Position numbers and translations under genes: made by a program
The notes under the pieces: model-generated
Told to the model about the DNA's origin: nothing
Database searches by the model: none
Seen by the model: only the letters and a program-made list of their open reading frames with translations
Assembly (NCBI RefSeq): GCF_021991635.1
Contig: NZ_JAFFJA010000061.1
Span: 1 to 51,191 of the forward strand
Length of the DNA: 51,191 nt
Reading direction: 5' to 3'
DNA from: Tepidanaerobacter sp. GT38
GTDB lineage: Bacteria > Bacillota > Thermosediminibacteria > Thermosediminibacterales > Tepidanaerobacteraceae
Part shown: positions 7,942 through 16,866 of the stretch, in pieces
Numbering within the stretch: position 1 is the first letter of the stretch
How the letters are laid out: every line of letters begins with the position of its first letter

Positions 7942-9537
7942 TTATTTAAGGCTTATTCCAGCACTGATTGCACCCAAAAATTCCTTGTCCTTAAAAATAG
8001 GCGTTGCCACTGTTACAGTTGGGACTCCGGTTAGGGCGGAAATATACATATTAGATGTAAAATCTTTTCCGTTTTTGGCGGCTTTAAACCAATCTCTAAA
8101 TGAAAAGTCAGTTACATCAGAAGGATTTGAATTTGCAATGCTCTTACCGCTGTTGTCGACGGTGATAATTCCGGTAAAATTGGGAAACTCATTTTTAAGT
8201 TTTCGAAAAACTTCCATGTGTTGCTCTTTGTCCAATGATAGAATCTCTTTGGAATTGGCCCACTTTTTAAGTAGCGTTAAAACCTTTGTTTTTATTTCTG
8301 ATGAGACATCATATTGGGTATTTTGCAATACTTTTTCCACGTAGCTGTATATTTCTTCTGATACTTTCATGAGACTTTCGGTTGTAGAGTTTATGTTGTG
8401 CATTACAGCAGCCTGCTCTTCGGAAACGGCGGCAGTTTCTTGAAAAGCTGTAGATATGTCCTGAGTAAGTGAGGAAAAGTCCTCAATTAGCTCCTTGATA
8501 TTTCTGGCAGCTTCGGCCTCATCGGTTGTAAGGTTGTTGATCTGATTCATGGATTCAAGGGTGTCTTCAATTACTTGTGAAGTAGTTTCTAAGGATTTTT
8601 TTGTAATTTTTGCTTGTTCTGCTTCATTTTGAACTTTGGAAAAACCTGCAGCTATTTCATCGGATAATTTAACAATTTTATTGCTTATATTTTTTATGGT
8701 TTCTTTTATTTCACTGGCTGCAATTTGAGCATTCATTGAAAGTTTTCGTATTTCATCGGCTACTACTGCGAATTGTCTTCCCATGTCGCCGGCCCGGGCA
8801 GCTTCAATTGCAGCATTTAATGAGAGAAGGTTTGTCTGCTGAGCAATAGTTTCCACTGATGTGATAATTCCGCTCACCTTATCAGCTTCCGTTATCAATG
8901 CTTCAACTTCCGTAGCAGTAACGTGGTTTTGACGAGAGGTAAGTTCGATAGAACTTACCAAATTTTCTATCATTTCCAAGGTTTCCTGCAATGCTTTTTG
9001 AACTTCTATGTTGCCCGAAACAACCTTTTGGGTTTCAGAGGCAACAAGATTTGATAGCTCCGTCAACTTTACAATCTCCGTAACAGCATTATCACATGCC
9101 TTTACTTGATTTTCTGTCCTTTGAGCTATATGGTTTATAGTTTCTGCAATCTCTTGAGAAGACTTAGCTGATGTTTCTGTTTCTGCATAAAATTTTTGAC
9201 ACAAGCCTTTTAGCTGTTCTGAGGCGATTGATAGTTCACCAACCAGATGCCTGGTATTTTGTGTTACTTTATGTATTTCCTGACAAAGGTTGCCCACAGT
9301 GCTGCCTTTAATGTCATCGAATTTTTCGCCTAAAAGGCCTTCATTAAACCTTTTAAGGCGTTTGACTATCTCGCGAAGTTTACCCTTTTCTTTTTTTCCT
9401 TCAATTAGATAGAGTGCATTGTGAGATATAGTGAGTAATGCAGCAAAAAGAACGTAATATAGGTTTAGCATATTAAGTTGCCAGAGCACCGCTAAAAAAA
9501 TAGCAAAAAATATAAGGCTGCATGCTATAATAAACAT
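7942..9537 (-). CDS. Methyl-accepting chemotaxis-type protein with C-terminal Cache-like domain
   Basis: A 531-residue protein. Two membrane helices lie at residues 3-20 and 26-44 with almost no periplasmic loop. A long coiled-coil signalling domain (about 60-395) has the receptor hairpin tip [19 protein letters not shown] (233-251). A C-terminal alpha/beta segment (about 400-531: [48 protein letters not shown]) looks like the membrane-distal half of a Cache sensor. Receptors normally carry Cache outside the cell and before the signalling domain; here it would be cytoplasmic and last. No chemotaxis or flagellar genes are nearby. SD GGAGG lies next to a long hairpin. Confidence 0.88.
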   Translation of the reverse strand: MFIIACSLIFFAIFLAVLWQLNMLNLYYVLFAALLTISHNALYLIEGKKEKGKLREIVKRLKRFNEGLLGEKFDDIKGSTVGNLCQEIHKVTQNTRHLVGELSIASEQLKGLCQKFYAETETSAKSSQEIAETINHIAQRTENQVKACDNAVTEIVKLTELSNLVASETQKVVSGNIEVQKALQETLEMIENLVSSIELTSRQNHVTATEVEALITEADKVSGIITSVETIAQQTNLLSLNAAIEAARAGDMGRQFAVVADEIRKLSMNAQIAASEIKETIKNISNKIVKLSDEIAAGFSKVQNEAEQAKITKKSLETTSQVIEDTLESMNQINNLTTDEAEAARNIKELIEDFSSLTQDISTAFQETAAVSEEQAAVMHNINSTTESLMKVSEEIYSYVEKVLQNTQYDVSSEIKTKVLTLLKKWANSKEILSLDKEQHMEVFRKLKNEFPNFTGIITVDNSGKSIANSNPSDVTDFSFRDWFKAAKNGKDFTSNMYISALTGVPTVTVATPIFKDKEFLGAISAGISLK

Positions 9538-9543
9538 TTACCT

Positions 9544-9589
9544 CCACAAGATACAAACAGTATTAAAAACACCTGTTTGTATCTTGTGG
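9544..9589 (-). repeat. Perfect 17-base-pair hairpin just before the chemoreceptor SD
   Basis: CCACAAGATACAAACAG (9544-9560) and its exact complement CTGTTTGTATCTTGTGG (9573-9589) are separated by 12 bases. On the reverse strand it begins just after an SD-like AAAGGAGG (around 9599-9592) and ends at the true SD (TGGAGG) of the receptor gene. There is no U tract, so it is not a simple terminator. It could be an RNA processing or stability element in a ltaE-receptor transcript, or an operator. Confidence 0.7.
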
Positions 9590-9653
9590 TGCCTCCTTTC
9601 GTTTAAGATTTTTGCAATGCAAGCCCCCACTTCGCGGAAAAACAAATAAGTTT

Positions 9654-10682
9654 TTACCTAAGAGACTTTACAGCCTCTATAGTAGCCTCTATATCTTCCT
9701 TTTTAATCCAATAATGTGTTACAAATCTTACCGTTGTAGAATTGCCGCCATTTACACGAATTCCTTTTTCATAAAGTTTTGCAGCAAATTCTCTTCCGGT
9801 CATTTTAAGTCCGCTGATATCGCAAATAACAATGTTAGTTTGGACTGTATCCATATCTATCAAAATACCTGGGATTTCGCTTAACCCCTTAGCTAAAAGT
9901 GCGGCATTTTCATGATCTTCATTAAGTCTTGAAGTCATCTGTTCTAATGCCACAATTCCTGCGGCAGCTAAAAATCCTGCCTGTCGCATTCCGCCGCCCA
10001 ACATTTTTCTAAACTTTCTAGCCTTGGAAATAAATTCTTTGCTTCCTACAACCACCGAGCCAACTGGGGCACATAATCCCTTTGAAAGGCAAAACATAAC
10101 AGAATCCGCATATTTTGCAATTTCTTTTACAGGTTGTTTTAGGTATGTAGCTGCGTTAAAAATTCGTGCTCCATCCATATGAACGGGAATATTGTGTTTT
10201 TTTGCAACCTCATATGTGCTTTTAAGTATATCCATAGGAATAACGGTACCACCGGCGCGATTGTGGGTATTTTCCAGACAGATGAGTTTTGTTTTAGGGA
10301 AATGAATATTATCTTCCCGTATAGCAGCTTCAATATCCGATGGATCCATTATGCCATTTTTACCAGAGATAAGCCTTGCCTGTACTCCTGCTAGCCTGCC
10401 TATACCTCCAACTTCGTAGGTTATAATATGACATTTTTCTTCTAGGATGATCTCATCACCCGGTTGGGTATGTGTCATTACGCAAATTTGGTTGCCCTGT
10501 GTGCCGCTGGTTACAAACATGGCCGCTTCCTTGCCCAGCATTTCAGCCGCCATTTTTTCTAGGCGATTAATGGAGGGATCTTCGCCGTATACGTCATCAC
10601 CAACCTCTGCATTATAAATGGCGTCACGCATTTGCTTTGTAGGTAAAGTTACCGTGTCGCTTCTGAGATCTATGTATTTCAC
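9654..10682 (-). CDS. ltaE: Low-specificity L-threonine aldolase
   Basis: A 342-residue PLP enzyme of fold type I that splits L-threonine/allo-threonine into glycine and acetaldehyde. Visible motifs are the N-terminal DLRSDTVTLPT, GDDVYGEDPSINRLE, FVTSGTQGNQ, HMDGAR (PLP-binding Asp) and the Schiff-base lysine in CLSKGLCAPVGS. Family length is normal. The start is GTG 10682, about 11 bases after AAGGAG; the ATGs closer to the SD are in other frames. It lies upstream of the chemoreceptor gene on the same strand, separated by the hairpin region at 9544-9589 with no clear terminator. Confidence 0.95.
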   Translation of the reverse strand: MKYIDLRSDTVTLPTKQMRDAIYNAEVGDDVYGEDPSINRLEKMAAEMLGKEAAMFVTSGTQGNQICVMTHTQPGDEIILEEKCHIITYEVGGIGRLAGVQARLISGKNGIMDPSDIEAAIREDNIHFPKTKLICLENTHNRAGGTVIPMDILKSTYEVAKKHNIPVHMDGARIFNAATYLKQPVKEIAKYADSVMFCLSKGLCAPVGSVVVGSKEFISKARKFRKMLGGGMRQAGFLAAAGIVALEQMTSRLNEDHENAALLAKGLSEIPGILIDMDTVQTNIVICDISGLKMTGREFAAKLYEKGIRVNGGNSTTVRFVTHYWIKKEDIEATIEAVKSLR

Positions 10683-10791
10683 TGACCATGCATCTCCTTA
10701 TATTAATATTGATTTATTATTAATTCTCTATATTTACAGAAAATCCTTTTATAAAAGTATACTTGAAATAAAAAATGGAAGGTTATTCCGT

Positions 10792-10819
10792 TTGGATATA
10801 GAATATATAAATATATAAT
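10792..10819 (+). promoter_or_regulatory. Candidate sigma-A promoter of the Asp23 gene
   Basis: TTGGAT (10792-10797), a 16-base spacer and TATAAT (10814-10819), 31 bases before the ATG. The surrounding divergent region (10683-10850) is very AT-rich and no firm reverse promoter for ltaE could be chosen. Confidence 0.45.
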
Positions 10820-10850
10820 TGAGCAAATATATATTTGAGGAGGGTCTTTA

Positions 10851-11246
10851 ATGAGCGGAAAAACTTTTATTAATGAATCAGTTTTTGTTGATATAGCCAA
10901 AGAAGCCATGCGTAAAGTAGAAGAGGTCTATAAGCAGGATCGAAAGGGTGGTCTTGCTGGTTTTACCAGAATGTTCGTAGATAGATTTGCGCCTCAAATA
11001 TCAGTAAAGAAAACTGACCCTGCAGAATTTGAAGAATCACCTGGAAGCGTGGCCTTTGAGGTGAAAATTGCCGTTGTATATGGCGTAAGAATTCCTGAGG
11101 TTGCTGAAAAAGCCAGGGAAAAAATTATCAGCGAAGTAGAGACCCTTACAGGATATACAGTGGAAAAAGTGGACCTAGTTATAGAAAGGGTAATAAAACC
11201 TGAAGAGCTACGGGAAGAAAAGGTTGAACAAAGTCCTGAAGCCTAA
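10851..11246 (+). CDS. Asp23/Gls24 family protein
   Basis: A 131-residue acidic protein of the Asp23/Gls24 (DUF322) family. It shows the N-terminal INESVFVDIAKEAMRKVEEV and the central VAFEVKIAVVYGVRIPEVAEK segments that define the fold, followed by a charged tail. Family members are envelope-stress or alkaline-shock associated, membrane-recruited proteins of poorly known mechanism. SD GAGGAGGG is 8 bases before ATG 10851. It is monocistronic, with its own promoter. Confidence 0.92.
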   Translation: MSGKTFINESVFVDIAKEAMRKVEEVYKQDRKGGLAGFTRMFVDRFAPQISVKKTDPAEFEESPGSVAFEVKIAVVYGVRIPEVAEKAREKIISEVETLTGYTVEKVDLVIERVIKPEELREEKVEQSPEA

Positions 11247-11323
11247 AAATTAGCGAATTTTATTTTTTAACTAGGGCATTTTATAACTTAGGCTATAATT
11301 TTCACCCGAAAAGGAGGCACATC

Positions 11324-11566
11324 ATGTCAACTGGTTGTTGTGAACCCATTTCCTCTAGATCAGATATTGTTTTAAAAGTTTCCGGCATGTCCTGCGGGCA
11401 CTGTAAAGGTGCTGTGGAAAAAGCAGTCGGAGCTCTGCCGGGTGTGTCGAAAGTTGAAGCAGATGTAGAAAACGGCAAAGTGGAGGTATCCTATAACCCG
11501 TCAAAAGTAAAGCTTAATGATATAAAGCAGGCAATTGAAGATGCTGGATATGATGTACAAGAATGA
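11324..11566 (+). CDS. Heavy-metal-associated domain protein, CopZ-like copper chaperone
   Basis: An 80-residue HMA domain: GMSCGHCKGAVEKAV places the metal-binding CxxC at C24/C27, and the fold continues through VEADVENGKVEVSYN and DAGYDV. An unusual N-terminal extension carries an extra CC pair (C5, C6) before the domain. Family members pass Cu(I) to P-type ATPases, none of which is present nearby. SD AAGGAGG precedes the ATG. It probably shares a transcript with the small ORF that follows 18 bases later. Confidence 0.88.
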   Translation: MSTGCCEPISSRSDIVLKVSGMSCGHCKGAVEKAVGALPGVSKVEADVENGKVEVSYNPSKVKLNDIKQAIEDAGYDVQE

Positions 11567-11584
11567 AAACAAAGGAAAAGAAAA

Positions 11585-11755
11585 ATGAAATCCCAAAGCA
11601 CTAACAAAAAGGCTGAAAATAGGCGTGTATCTAAAAAAACAGTAGCTTTAAAGGGCTTTTTCAAGAGCGGAGAAAATTATGTTCCACATTTGAGTAATAA
11701 AGAGAAAATATTGGCAAGAGTATTGGAAGAGGTAAATAAAAACAAAAAAGATTAG
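11585..11755 (+). CDS. Small basic hypothetical protein (56 residues)
   Basis: ATG 11585 follows AAAGGAAAAG with a weak SD. It encodes a 56-residue lysine-rich protein with a pattern like KGFFKSGENYVPHLSNKE followed by an amphipathic helix (KILARVLEEVNK). I do not recognise it. It sits between the CopZ-like gene and a strong terminator, which supports its being the last gene of that transcript. No membrane segment or cysteine is present. Confidence 0.5.
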   Translation: MKSQSTNKKAENRRVSKKTVALKGFFKSGENYVPHLSNKEKILARVLEEVNKNKKD

Positions 11756-11759
11756 CTTT

Positions 11760-11823
11760 AGGTAAAGGGCCGTTGAATTTTGCACAAAAGCAAAGTTGTA
11801 GCACGGCCCTTTACCTATTTTTA
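11760..11823 (+). terminator. Strong intrinsic terminator with long loop
   Basis: A perfect 14-base stem AGGTAAAGGGCCGT (11760-11773)/ACGGCCCTTTACCT (11803-11816) is followed by ATTTTTAT. The 29-base loop can form its own small hairpin (TTTTGC/GCAAAG). It ends the CopZ-like transcription unit. Confidence 0.85.
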
Positions 11824-11839
11824 TAGCCAATTTTTTCAC

Positions 11840-11868
11840 TTGTGTTGTATGGAATAAAATGTTACACT
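11840..11868 (+). promoter_or_regulatory. Candidate sigma-A promoter of the NusG-II/Gx-transporter genes
   Basis: TTGTGT (11840-11845), a 17-base spacer and TACACT (11863-11868), with a start near 11875. Four of six bases match at each element. Confidence 0.45.
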
Positions 11869-11901
11869 AATTGTGTGGATTCAAGCTAAGTAGGGATTTT
11901 T

Positions 11902-12288
11902 ATGATTACAAAGGGTGACAAAATTCTATTTTTTTCAATAATACTTATATCTTTTATAATCTTTGTGAGTTTTCAGGTTTACGGTTTTGCAGATGGCAAA
12001 AGCTACGTTTTAATAGAAGTTAATGGGAAGCTATATCAAAAAGTTTCGCTAGGAGAAACAGGGCCGAATCTAAAAATATCCGTACCTGTGGCTAATGGTG
12101 AAAACATTGTGGAAATTGAAAGGGATAGGGTTCGGATGTTGTCTGCCCAGTGCCCTGACCAAGACTGCATAAGACAGGGCTGGATTAACCGTCCCGGGCA
12201 AATGATTGTGTGCCTTCCTAATAAAATGGTCATCAAAATACAAAGTGATAAATCTATAAAAGAGGATGTGGATATAATAACTTTTTAA
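11902..12288 (+). CDS. NusG domain II-like membrane-anchored protein
   Basis: A 128-residue protein with one N-terminal membrane helix (about residues 8-30) and an extracellular NusG-II-type domain with the signature CPDQDCIRQGWI...GQMIVCLPNKMVIKI. The two conserved cysteines of CPDQDC and a third in VCLPN are present. This family regularly precedes a Gx transporter/HepS-I-like gene, as here (12314), and is linked to the export or maturation of redox proteins; its function has not been established. No clear SD precedes the ATG, so the start rests on the position of the membrane helix. Confidence 0.82.
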   Translation: MITKGDKILFFSIILISFIIFVSFQVYGFADGKSYVLIEVNGKLYQKVSLGETGPNLKISVPVANGENIVEIERDRVRMLSAQCPDQDCIRQGWINRPGQMIVCLPNKMVIKIQSDKSIKEDVDIITF

Positions 12289-12313
12289 GATTTTGGCTAA
12301 AGGATGAAAAAAC

Positions 12314-12862
12314 TTGTTGCAAAAGCATCGTAAAAAAATATTTCTTTCACTGCTTGTGTCTTTTGGATCAGTACTGCATTTTATTGAAAATATGATACCG
12401 GTACCTTTTCCAGTGCCGGGAGCAAAATTGGGCCTTGCCAATATCATGTCCTTGATTGCTGTTGTCTTCTATGGCTTAAAAGAAGGACTTATGGTAAGTG
12501 TTATACGGTGCTTTATAGGAGCGCTGCTATCTGGATCCTTTTCAAGTCTGCTTTACAGTCTCACCGGAGGCATTTTAAGCACGATAGTTATGGCTTTCGC
12601 CTATAAGCATTTCAATAACGTTTTTAGCTTAGTAGGAATTAGCCTTTTAGGCGGAGTGACCCATAATTTTGTACAAGTTACCGTAGCAAGTCTCGTCCTT
12701 TCTACTTTTGGCCTTTATGTTTACCTGCCTTTTTTAATGGTAATTGGACTTTTTACTGGTCTATTCACTGGTCTTGCTGCCTACTTCGTAAAACAAAATC
12801 TGGATACGACCTTTGTGCAAATTGATTTTTTTGAGGAGGAAGAACCCCATGAAACGAAATAA
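12314..12862 (+). CDS. Gx transporter family protein (heptaprenyl diphosphate synthase component I-like)
   Basis: A 182-residue polytopic membrane protein. It has the family hallmark FIENMIPVPFPVPGAKLGLANI near the N-terminus, then about five helices with GALLSGSFSSLLYSLTGG and GVTHNFVQ. Often annotated as component I of heptaprenyl diphosphate synthase (PF07456), it resembles an ECF-type substrate-binding membrane subunit. The paired NusG-II gene is just upstream. Start TTG 12314 (TTG TTG CAA) follows TAAAGG by about 10 bases. Its last 14 bases overlap the next gene, whose SD (GAGGAGG) lies inside its 3' end. Confidence 0.85.
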   Translation: MLQKHRKKIFLSLLVSFGSVLHFIENMIPVPFPVPGAKLGLANIMSLIAVVFYGLKEGLMVSVIRCFIGALLSGSFSSLLYSLTGGILSTIVMAFAYKHFNNVFSLVGISLLGGVTHNFVQVTVASLVLSTFGLYVYLPFLMVIGLFTGLFTGLAAYFVKQNLDTTFVQIDFFEEEEPHETK

Positions 12863-13097
12863 TCGTAGTCCTTTATTATTGGTTATACTATTAATAGTAG
12901 GTTTAGTAATTGGAGGTGTATTAGGCCAGATTTTAGGTACTTTTGCACCAATTTTAAACCAGGGTAAGAGTATAGGCTTGTCTACAACCAATCTGGATTT
13001 AGGAATTGTGAATATAACCTTTGGTTTTAATGTAAGTTTAAATTTGGCAGGAGCCATAGGACTTATTATTGCAATTCTCTTATACCAGCGACTTTAA
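12849..13097 (+). CDS. DUF4321 small membrane protein
   Basis: An 82-residue protein with two membrane helices (about residues 8-30 and 60-80) and the family segment GGVLGQILGTFAPILNQG followed by LDLGIVNITFGFNVSLN. DUF4321 proteins are conserved in Clostridia, often before maf and mreB as here; function unknown. The ATG at 12849 has a strong SD (GAGGAGGA) inside the previous gene; an earlier in-frame start at 12813 lacks one. Confidence 0.85.
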   Translation: MKRNNRSPLLLVILLIVGLVIGGVLGQILGTFAPILNQGKSIGLSTTNLDLGIVNITFGFNVSLNLAGAIGLIIAILLYQRL

Positions 13098-13111
13098 TGA
13101 GGTGCTAAAAA

Positions 13112-13690
13112 ATGTGTAAAAGCCTTATTTTGGCCTCAGCTTCTCCGAGAAGACAGCAGCTGTTATCGCAACTGGGTCTAAAATTTTCTGTGGAACCCAG
13201 CAATCTTGATGAGGATTTAAATCTTAAGATGGAATTTGGACCATATGCAGCAAGCCTTGCCTTAAAAAAAGCAATGGCAGTTGCCAAAAAACATCAAAAG
13301 GGTCTAGTCCTTGGAGCTGACACCATTGTAGTATTAGATGATAAGATTCTAGGTAAACCTCATACTTTTGAAGAAGCCCAAGAGATGTTGACTAGCTTAA
13401 GTGGGCGTTGGCATAGGGTTTTTACGGGACTTTCCCTTGTAGATGCCAGCACAAAGCGTTATGTAAGCGATTTTGAAGAGAGCCGGGTTAAATTTAAGGA
13501 GCTAAGCAGCTTGGAGATACAAAACTACATAAAAACTGGAGAACCAATGGACAAGGCTGGTGCTTATGGAATCCAAGGAAAAGGTGCTTTATTTGTTGAG
13601 AAAATCGAAGGTGATTATTATAATATAGTTGGATTGCCGCTTTTTACATTAAGTAAGATGTTGGCTCAATTTGACATAAAAGTACTTTAA
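13112..13690 (+). CDS. maf: Maf nucleoside-triphosphate pyrophosphatase
   Basis: A 192-residue Maf/HAM1-fold enzyme with LASASPRRQQLLSQLG at the N-terminus, GADTIVVLD, GKP, and SGRWHRVFTGL, ending with GDYYNIVGLPL. The family hydrolyses non-canonical or pyrimidine nucleoside triphosphates and is linked to septum inhibition. It lies 14 bases after the DUF4321 gene and 18 before radC, in the run that leads into mreBCD, the order known from Bacillus and Clostridia. SD GAGGTG is 8 bases upstream. Confidence 0.96.
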   Translation: MCKSLILASASPRRQQLLSQLGLKFSVEPSNLDEDLNLKMEFGPYAASLALKKAMAVAKKHQKGLVLGADTIVVLDDKILGKPHTFEEAQEMLTSLSGRWHRVFTGLSLVDASTKRYVSDFEESRVKFKELSSLEIQNYIKTGEPMDKAGAYGIQGKGALFVEKIEGDYYNIVGLPLFTLSKMLAQFDIKVL

Positions 13691-13708
13691 TTCCAGGAGG
13701 TTACTCTG

Positions 13709-14404
13709 TTGGGAAATAATATCTTGATGAAAGATATACCGCAGGAGGAACGTCCTCGGGAACGCCTGCTTAGATTTGGAGCTCAAGTTTTAAGTGATGC
13801 TGAGCTTTTAGCTGTATTATTGAGAACTGGAACGCGTTCTGAGTCAGCCTTAGTGCTTGCTCAACGGATACTAAAGGGTGACGGAGGCATAAGTGGGCTT
13901 GCTTACGTAGTCAATTCTACAGTAGAGGAGCTTTCGAAGATAAAAGGTATTGGCTTAGCAAAAGCTGTTCAAATAAAAGCTGCAGTAGAATTAGGGCGAA
14001 GAATTTCACGCTATAGTGGAGGCCAGCAAGTAACCATAACGAGCCCCCTAGATGTAAAGGACCTTCTTATGGAGGAAATGAGATTTTTGGAAAAAGAGCA
14101 TTTTAAAGCCATATTGTTAAATACAAAGAATCATGTAATATCAATCGAAGACATTTCGGTTGGCAGTCTCAATTCTTCCATAGTCCATCCGCGAGAAGTT
14201 TTCAAACCAGCTATCAAAAGAAGCAGCGCATCAATTATATTAGTTCACAATCACCCCAGCGGAGATCCGGTACCCAGCAAAGAGGACATAGAAGTTACTT
14301 CTAGATTAGTTGATGCTGGCAATATTCTTGGGATTAATGTACTAGATCATATAATTATCGGCAATAATTCTATTTTGAGTCTAAGGGAACAAGGTCTTAT
14401 GTAA
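13709..14404 (+). CDS. radC: RadC family JAMM-domain protein
   Basis: A 231-residue protein: N-terminal helix-hairpin-helix (DIPQEERPRERLL, LSKIKGIGLAKAVQIKAA) and a C-terminal JAMM metalloprotease-like domain with VHNHPSGDPVPSKED, giving the H-x-H-x10-D zinc motif. The cellular role is unsettled despite the name; it is not a proven DNA-repair factor. Start TTG 13709 is 7 bases after AGGAGG; ATG 13727 is an alternative without SD. The maf-radC-mreB order matches Bacillus subtilis. Confidence 0.96.
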   Translation: MGNNILMKDIPQEERPRERLLRFGAQVLSDAELLAVLLRTGTRSESALVLAQRILKGDGGISGLAYVVNSTVEELSKIKGIGLAKAVQIKAAVELGRRISRYSGGQQVTITSPLDVKDLLMEEMRFLEKEHFKAILLNTKNHVISIEDISVGSLNSSIVHPREVFKPAIKRSSASIILVHNHPSGDPVPSKEDIEVTSRLVDAGNILGINVLDHIIIGNNSILSLREQGLM

Positions 14405-14420
14405 ACAAAGCATTTGATGA

Positions 14421-15482
<1,062 letters not shown>

Positions 15483-15486
15483 GGGC

Positions 15487-16335
15487 GTGGTGCTTTTGCG
15501 GCGTCTTTTAAAAAACCGGAAATGGCTAATTCCAGTGGTGTTTTTGATTATTTCAATAGCTGTCGTTAATATAACTTCTAAACGAGAACATATTTTTAAA
15601 AGTTTAGAGATGCCTTTTGTAACTGCACTCAGCCCTATTCAAAAAGCACTGTCTGGTATAGGATTTAGTGTAAAGGAAACCTTAAATGCTATTCCACAAT
15701 TTTTCTACCTGAAGCAGGAAAATGAAACCTTAAAAAATCAGGTAGCTGAGCTTTTGCAGTATAAACAAAATTTAATTGAATATCAGAAAGAAAACCAGGA
15801 ATTGCGCAATCTATTGGGATTTAGGGAAAGAAGCTTTCAGTATGATTTAGAGGCGGCAGAGGTTATAGCAAGGGACCCGAGTAACTGGTTCAATGTTATA
15901 TCCATTGACAAAGGAGAAAGACATGGGATAAAAAAAGATATGGCCGTAATTACCGATAAAGGTTTAGTCGGATATATTTTGAGCACTACTTCTAACACTT
16001 CAAAAGTAATGCTTATAACCGATGAGCGCAGCTCAGTCAGTGCTATGATTCAAAGAACCCGAGATAATGGAGTGGTTAAAGGTACTATTGACCCGGCACC
16101 CAACGGATATTTAAAAATGGTCTTCTTGCCGCATGATGCCAATCTGGTAAAAGGCGATATAGTTATTTCCTCAGGCCTAGGCGGTTTGATACCCAAAGGG
16201 ATTATTATCGGGGAAGTTGAAGAATCAACTAAAGAGTCTTATGAGTTGATGCAGTATGCTATAATAAAGCCTTCAGTTGACTTTCTCAAACTAGAGCGTG
16301 TCTTTGTAATCAAGGGAGAGAAGGAGGCTAATTGA
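15487..16335 (+). CDS. mreC: Rod-shape determining protein MreC
   Basis: A 282-residue single-pass membrane protein: basic N-terminus, membrane helix (about residues 13-30), a coiled coil (about 70-110: LKQENETLKNQVAELLQYKQ), then the beta-rich extracellular MreC domain (VIARDPSNWFNVISIDKGE, GLVGYI, VMLITD). It couples MreB and MreD to PBP2. Start at GTG 15487 or the adjacent GTG 15490; the SD (AAGGGCG) is weak and close. The end overlaps mreD by four bases. Confidence 0.95.
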   Translation: MVLLRRLLKNRKWLIPVVFLIISIAVVNITSKREHIFKSLEMPFVTALSPIQKALSGIGFSVKETLNAIPQFFYLKQENETLKNQVAELLQYKQNLIEYQKENQELRNLLGFRERSFQYDLEAAEVIARDPSNWFNVISIDKGERHGIKKDMAVITDKGLVGYILSTTSNTSKVMLITDERSSVSAMIQRTRDNGVVKGTIDPAPNGYLKMVFLPHDANLVKGDIVISSGLGGLIPKGIIIGEVEESTKESYELMQYAIIKPSVDFLKLERVFVIKGEKEAN

Positions 16336-16835
16336 TGAAGTCAGTGTGTTATATTATTGTGTTGGGTGCTTTTTTTTTGCTGCAGACTACATTATCGAAT
16401 TTTATTTGGATTTTTGGAATAAAACCAGACCTGCCGCTGGTTTTTGCTTTATGTATAGCCGTCGTCAATGGTGAAAAAGCCGGTGCAGCAATAGGTTTAT
16501 TAAATGGTTTTTTAGAAGATATTTTTTTTGGCAGGTTTATAGGTCCAAATACCATTGCAAAAACTGTTGCAGCCTACCTAATAGGGTACAGTTGCCATAA
16601 CCTTTATAAAGGGCGGGTTATAACCATGGCCCTCACCTTTATGGGCACATTTATATTTAATCTATTTTTTGTGATAATTGCTTATTTAACCGGTGAATTA
16701 GTCTATCCATGGCATCAATTCTTTTCAATTACAATCCCTTCTTCCTTGCTTAATATGTTTATATCTCCGTTAGTTTACCGAGTAGTAATAAAAATGGTGC
16801 GATTTCTTGATTATTATTTTGACATTAAGTACTAA
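16332..16835 (+). CDS. mreD: Rod-shape determining protein MreD
   Basis: A 167-residue membrane protein with about five hydrophobic helices and the family features FIWIFGIKPDLPLVFALCIA, GAAIGLLNGFLEDIFFGRFIGPN. It is part of the elongasome with MreC and RodA/PBP2. Starts ATG 16332, overlapping the mreC stop, with SD AGAAGGAGG inside mreC. Length is standard. PBP2 follows after 31 bases. Confidence 0.94.
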   Translation: MMKSVCYIIVLGAFFLLQTTLSNFIWIFGIKPDLPLVFALCIAVVNGEKAGAAIGLLNGFLEDIFFGRFIGPNTIAKTVAAYLIGYSCHNLYKGRVITMALTFMGTFIFNLFFVIIAYLTGELVYPWHQFFSITIPSSLLNMFISPLVYRVVIKMVRFLDYYFDIKY

Positions 16836-16866
16836 GTAAAATACTGACTTCGTTGAGGGGTTTTCC

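Noticed and set aside
7916-8344. Plus-strand 142-codon frame over the end of the chemoreceptor gene
   Set aside because: A shadow of the Cache-like part; no SD and no family features.
12070-12447. Reverse-strand 125-codon frame
   Set aside because: It overlaps two well-supported forward genes and has no ribosome site.
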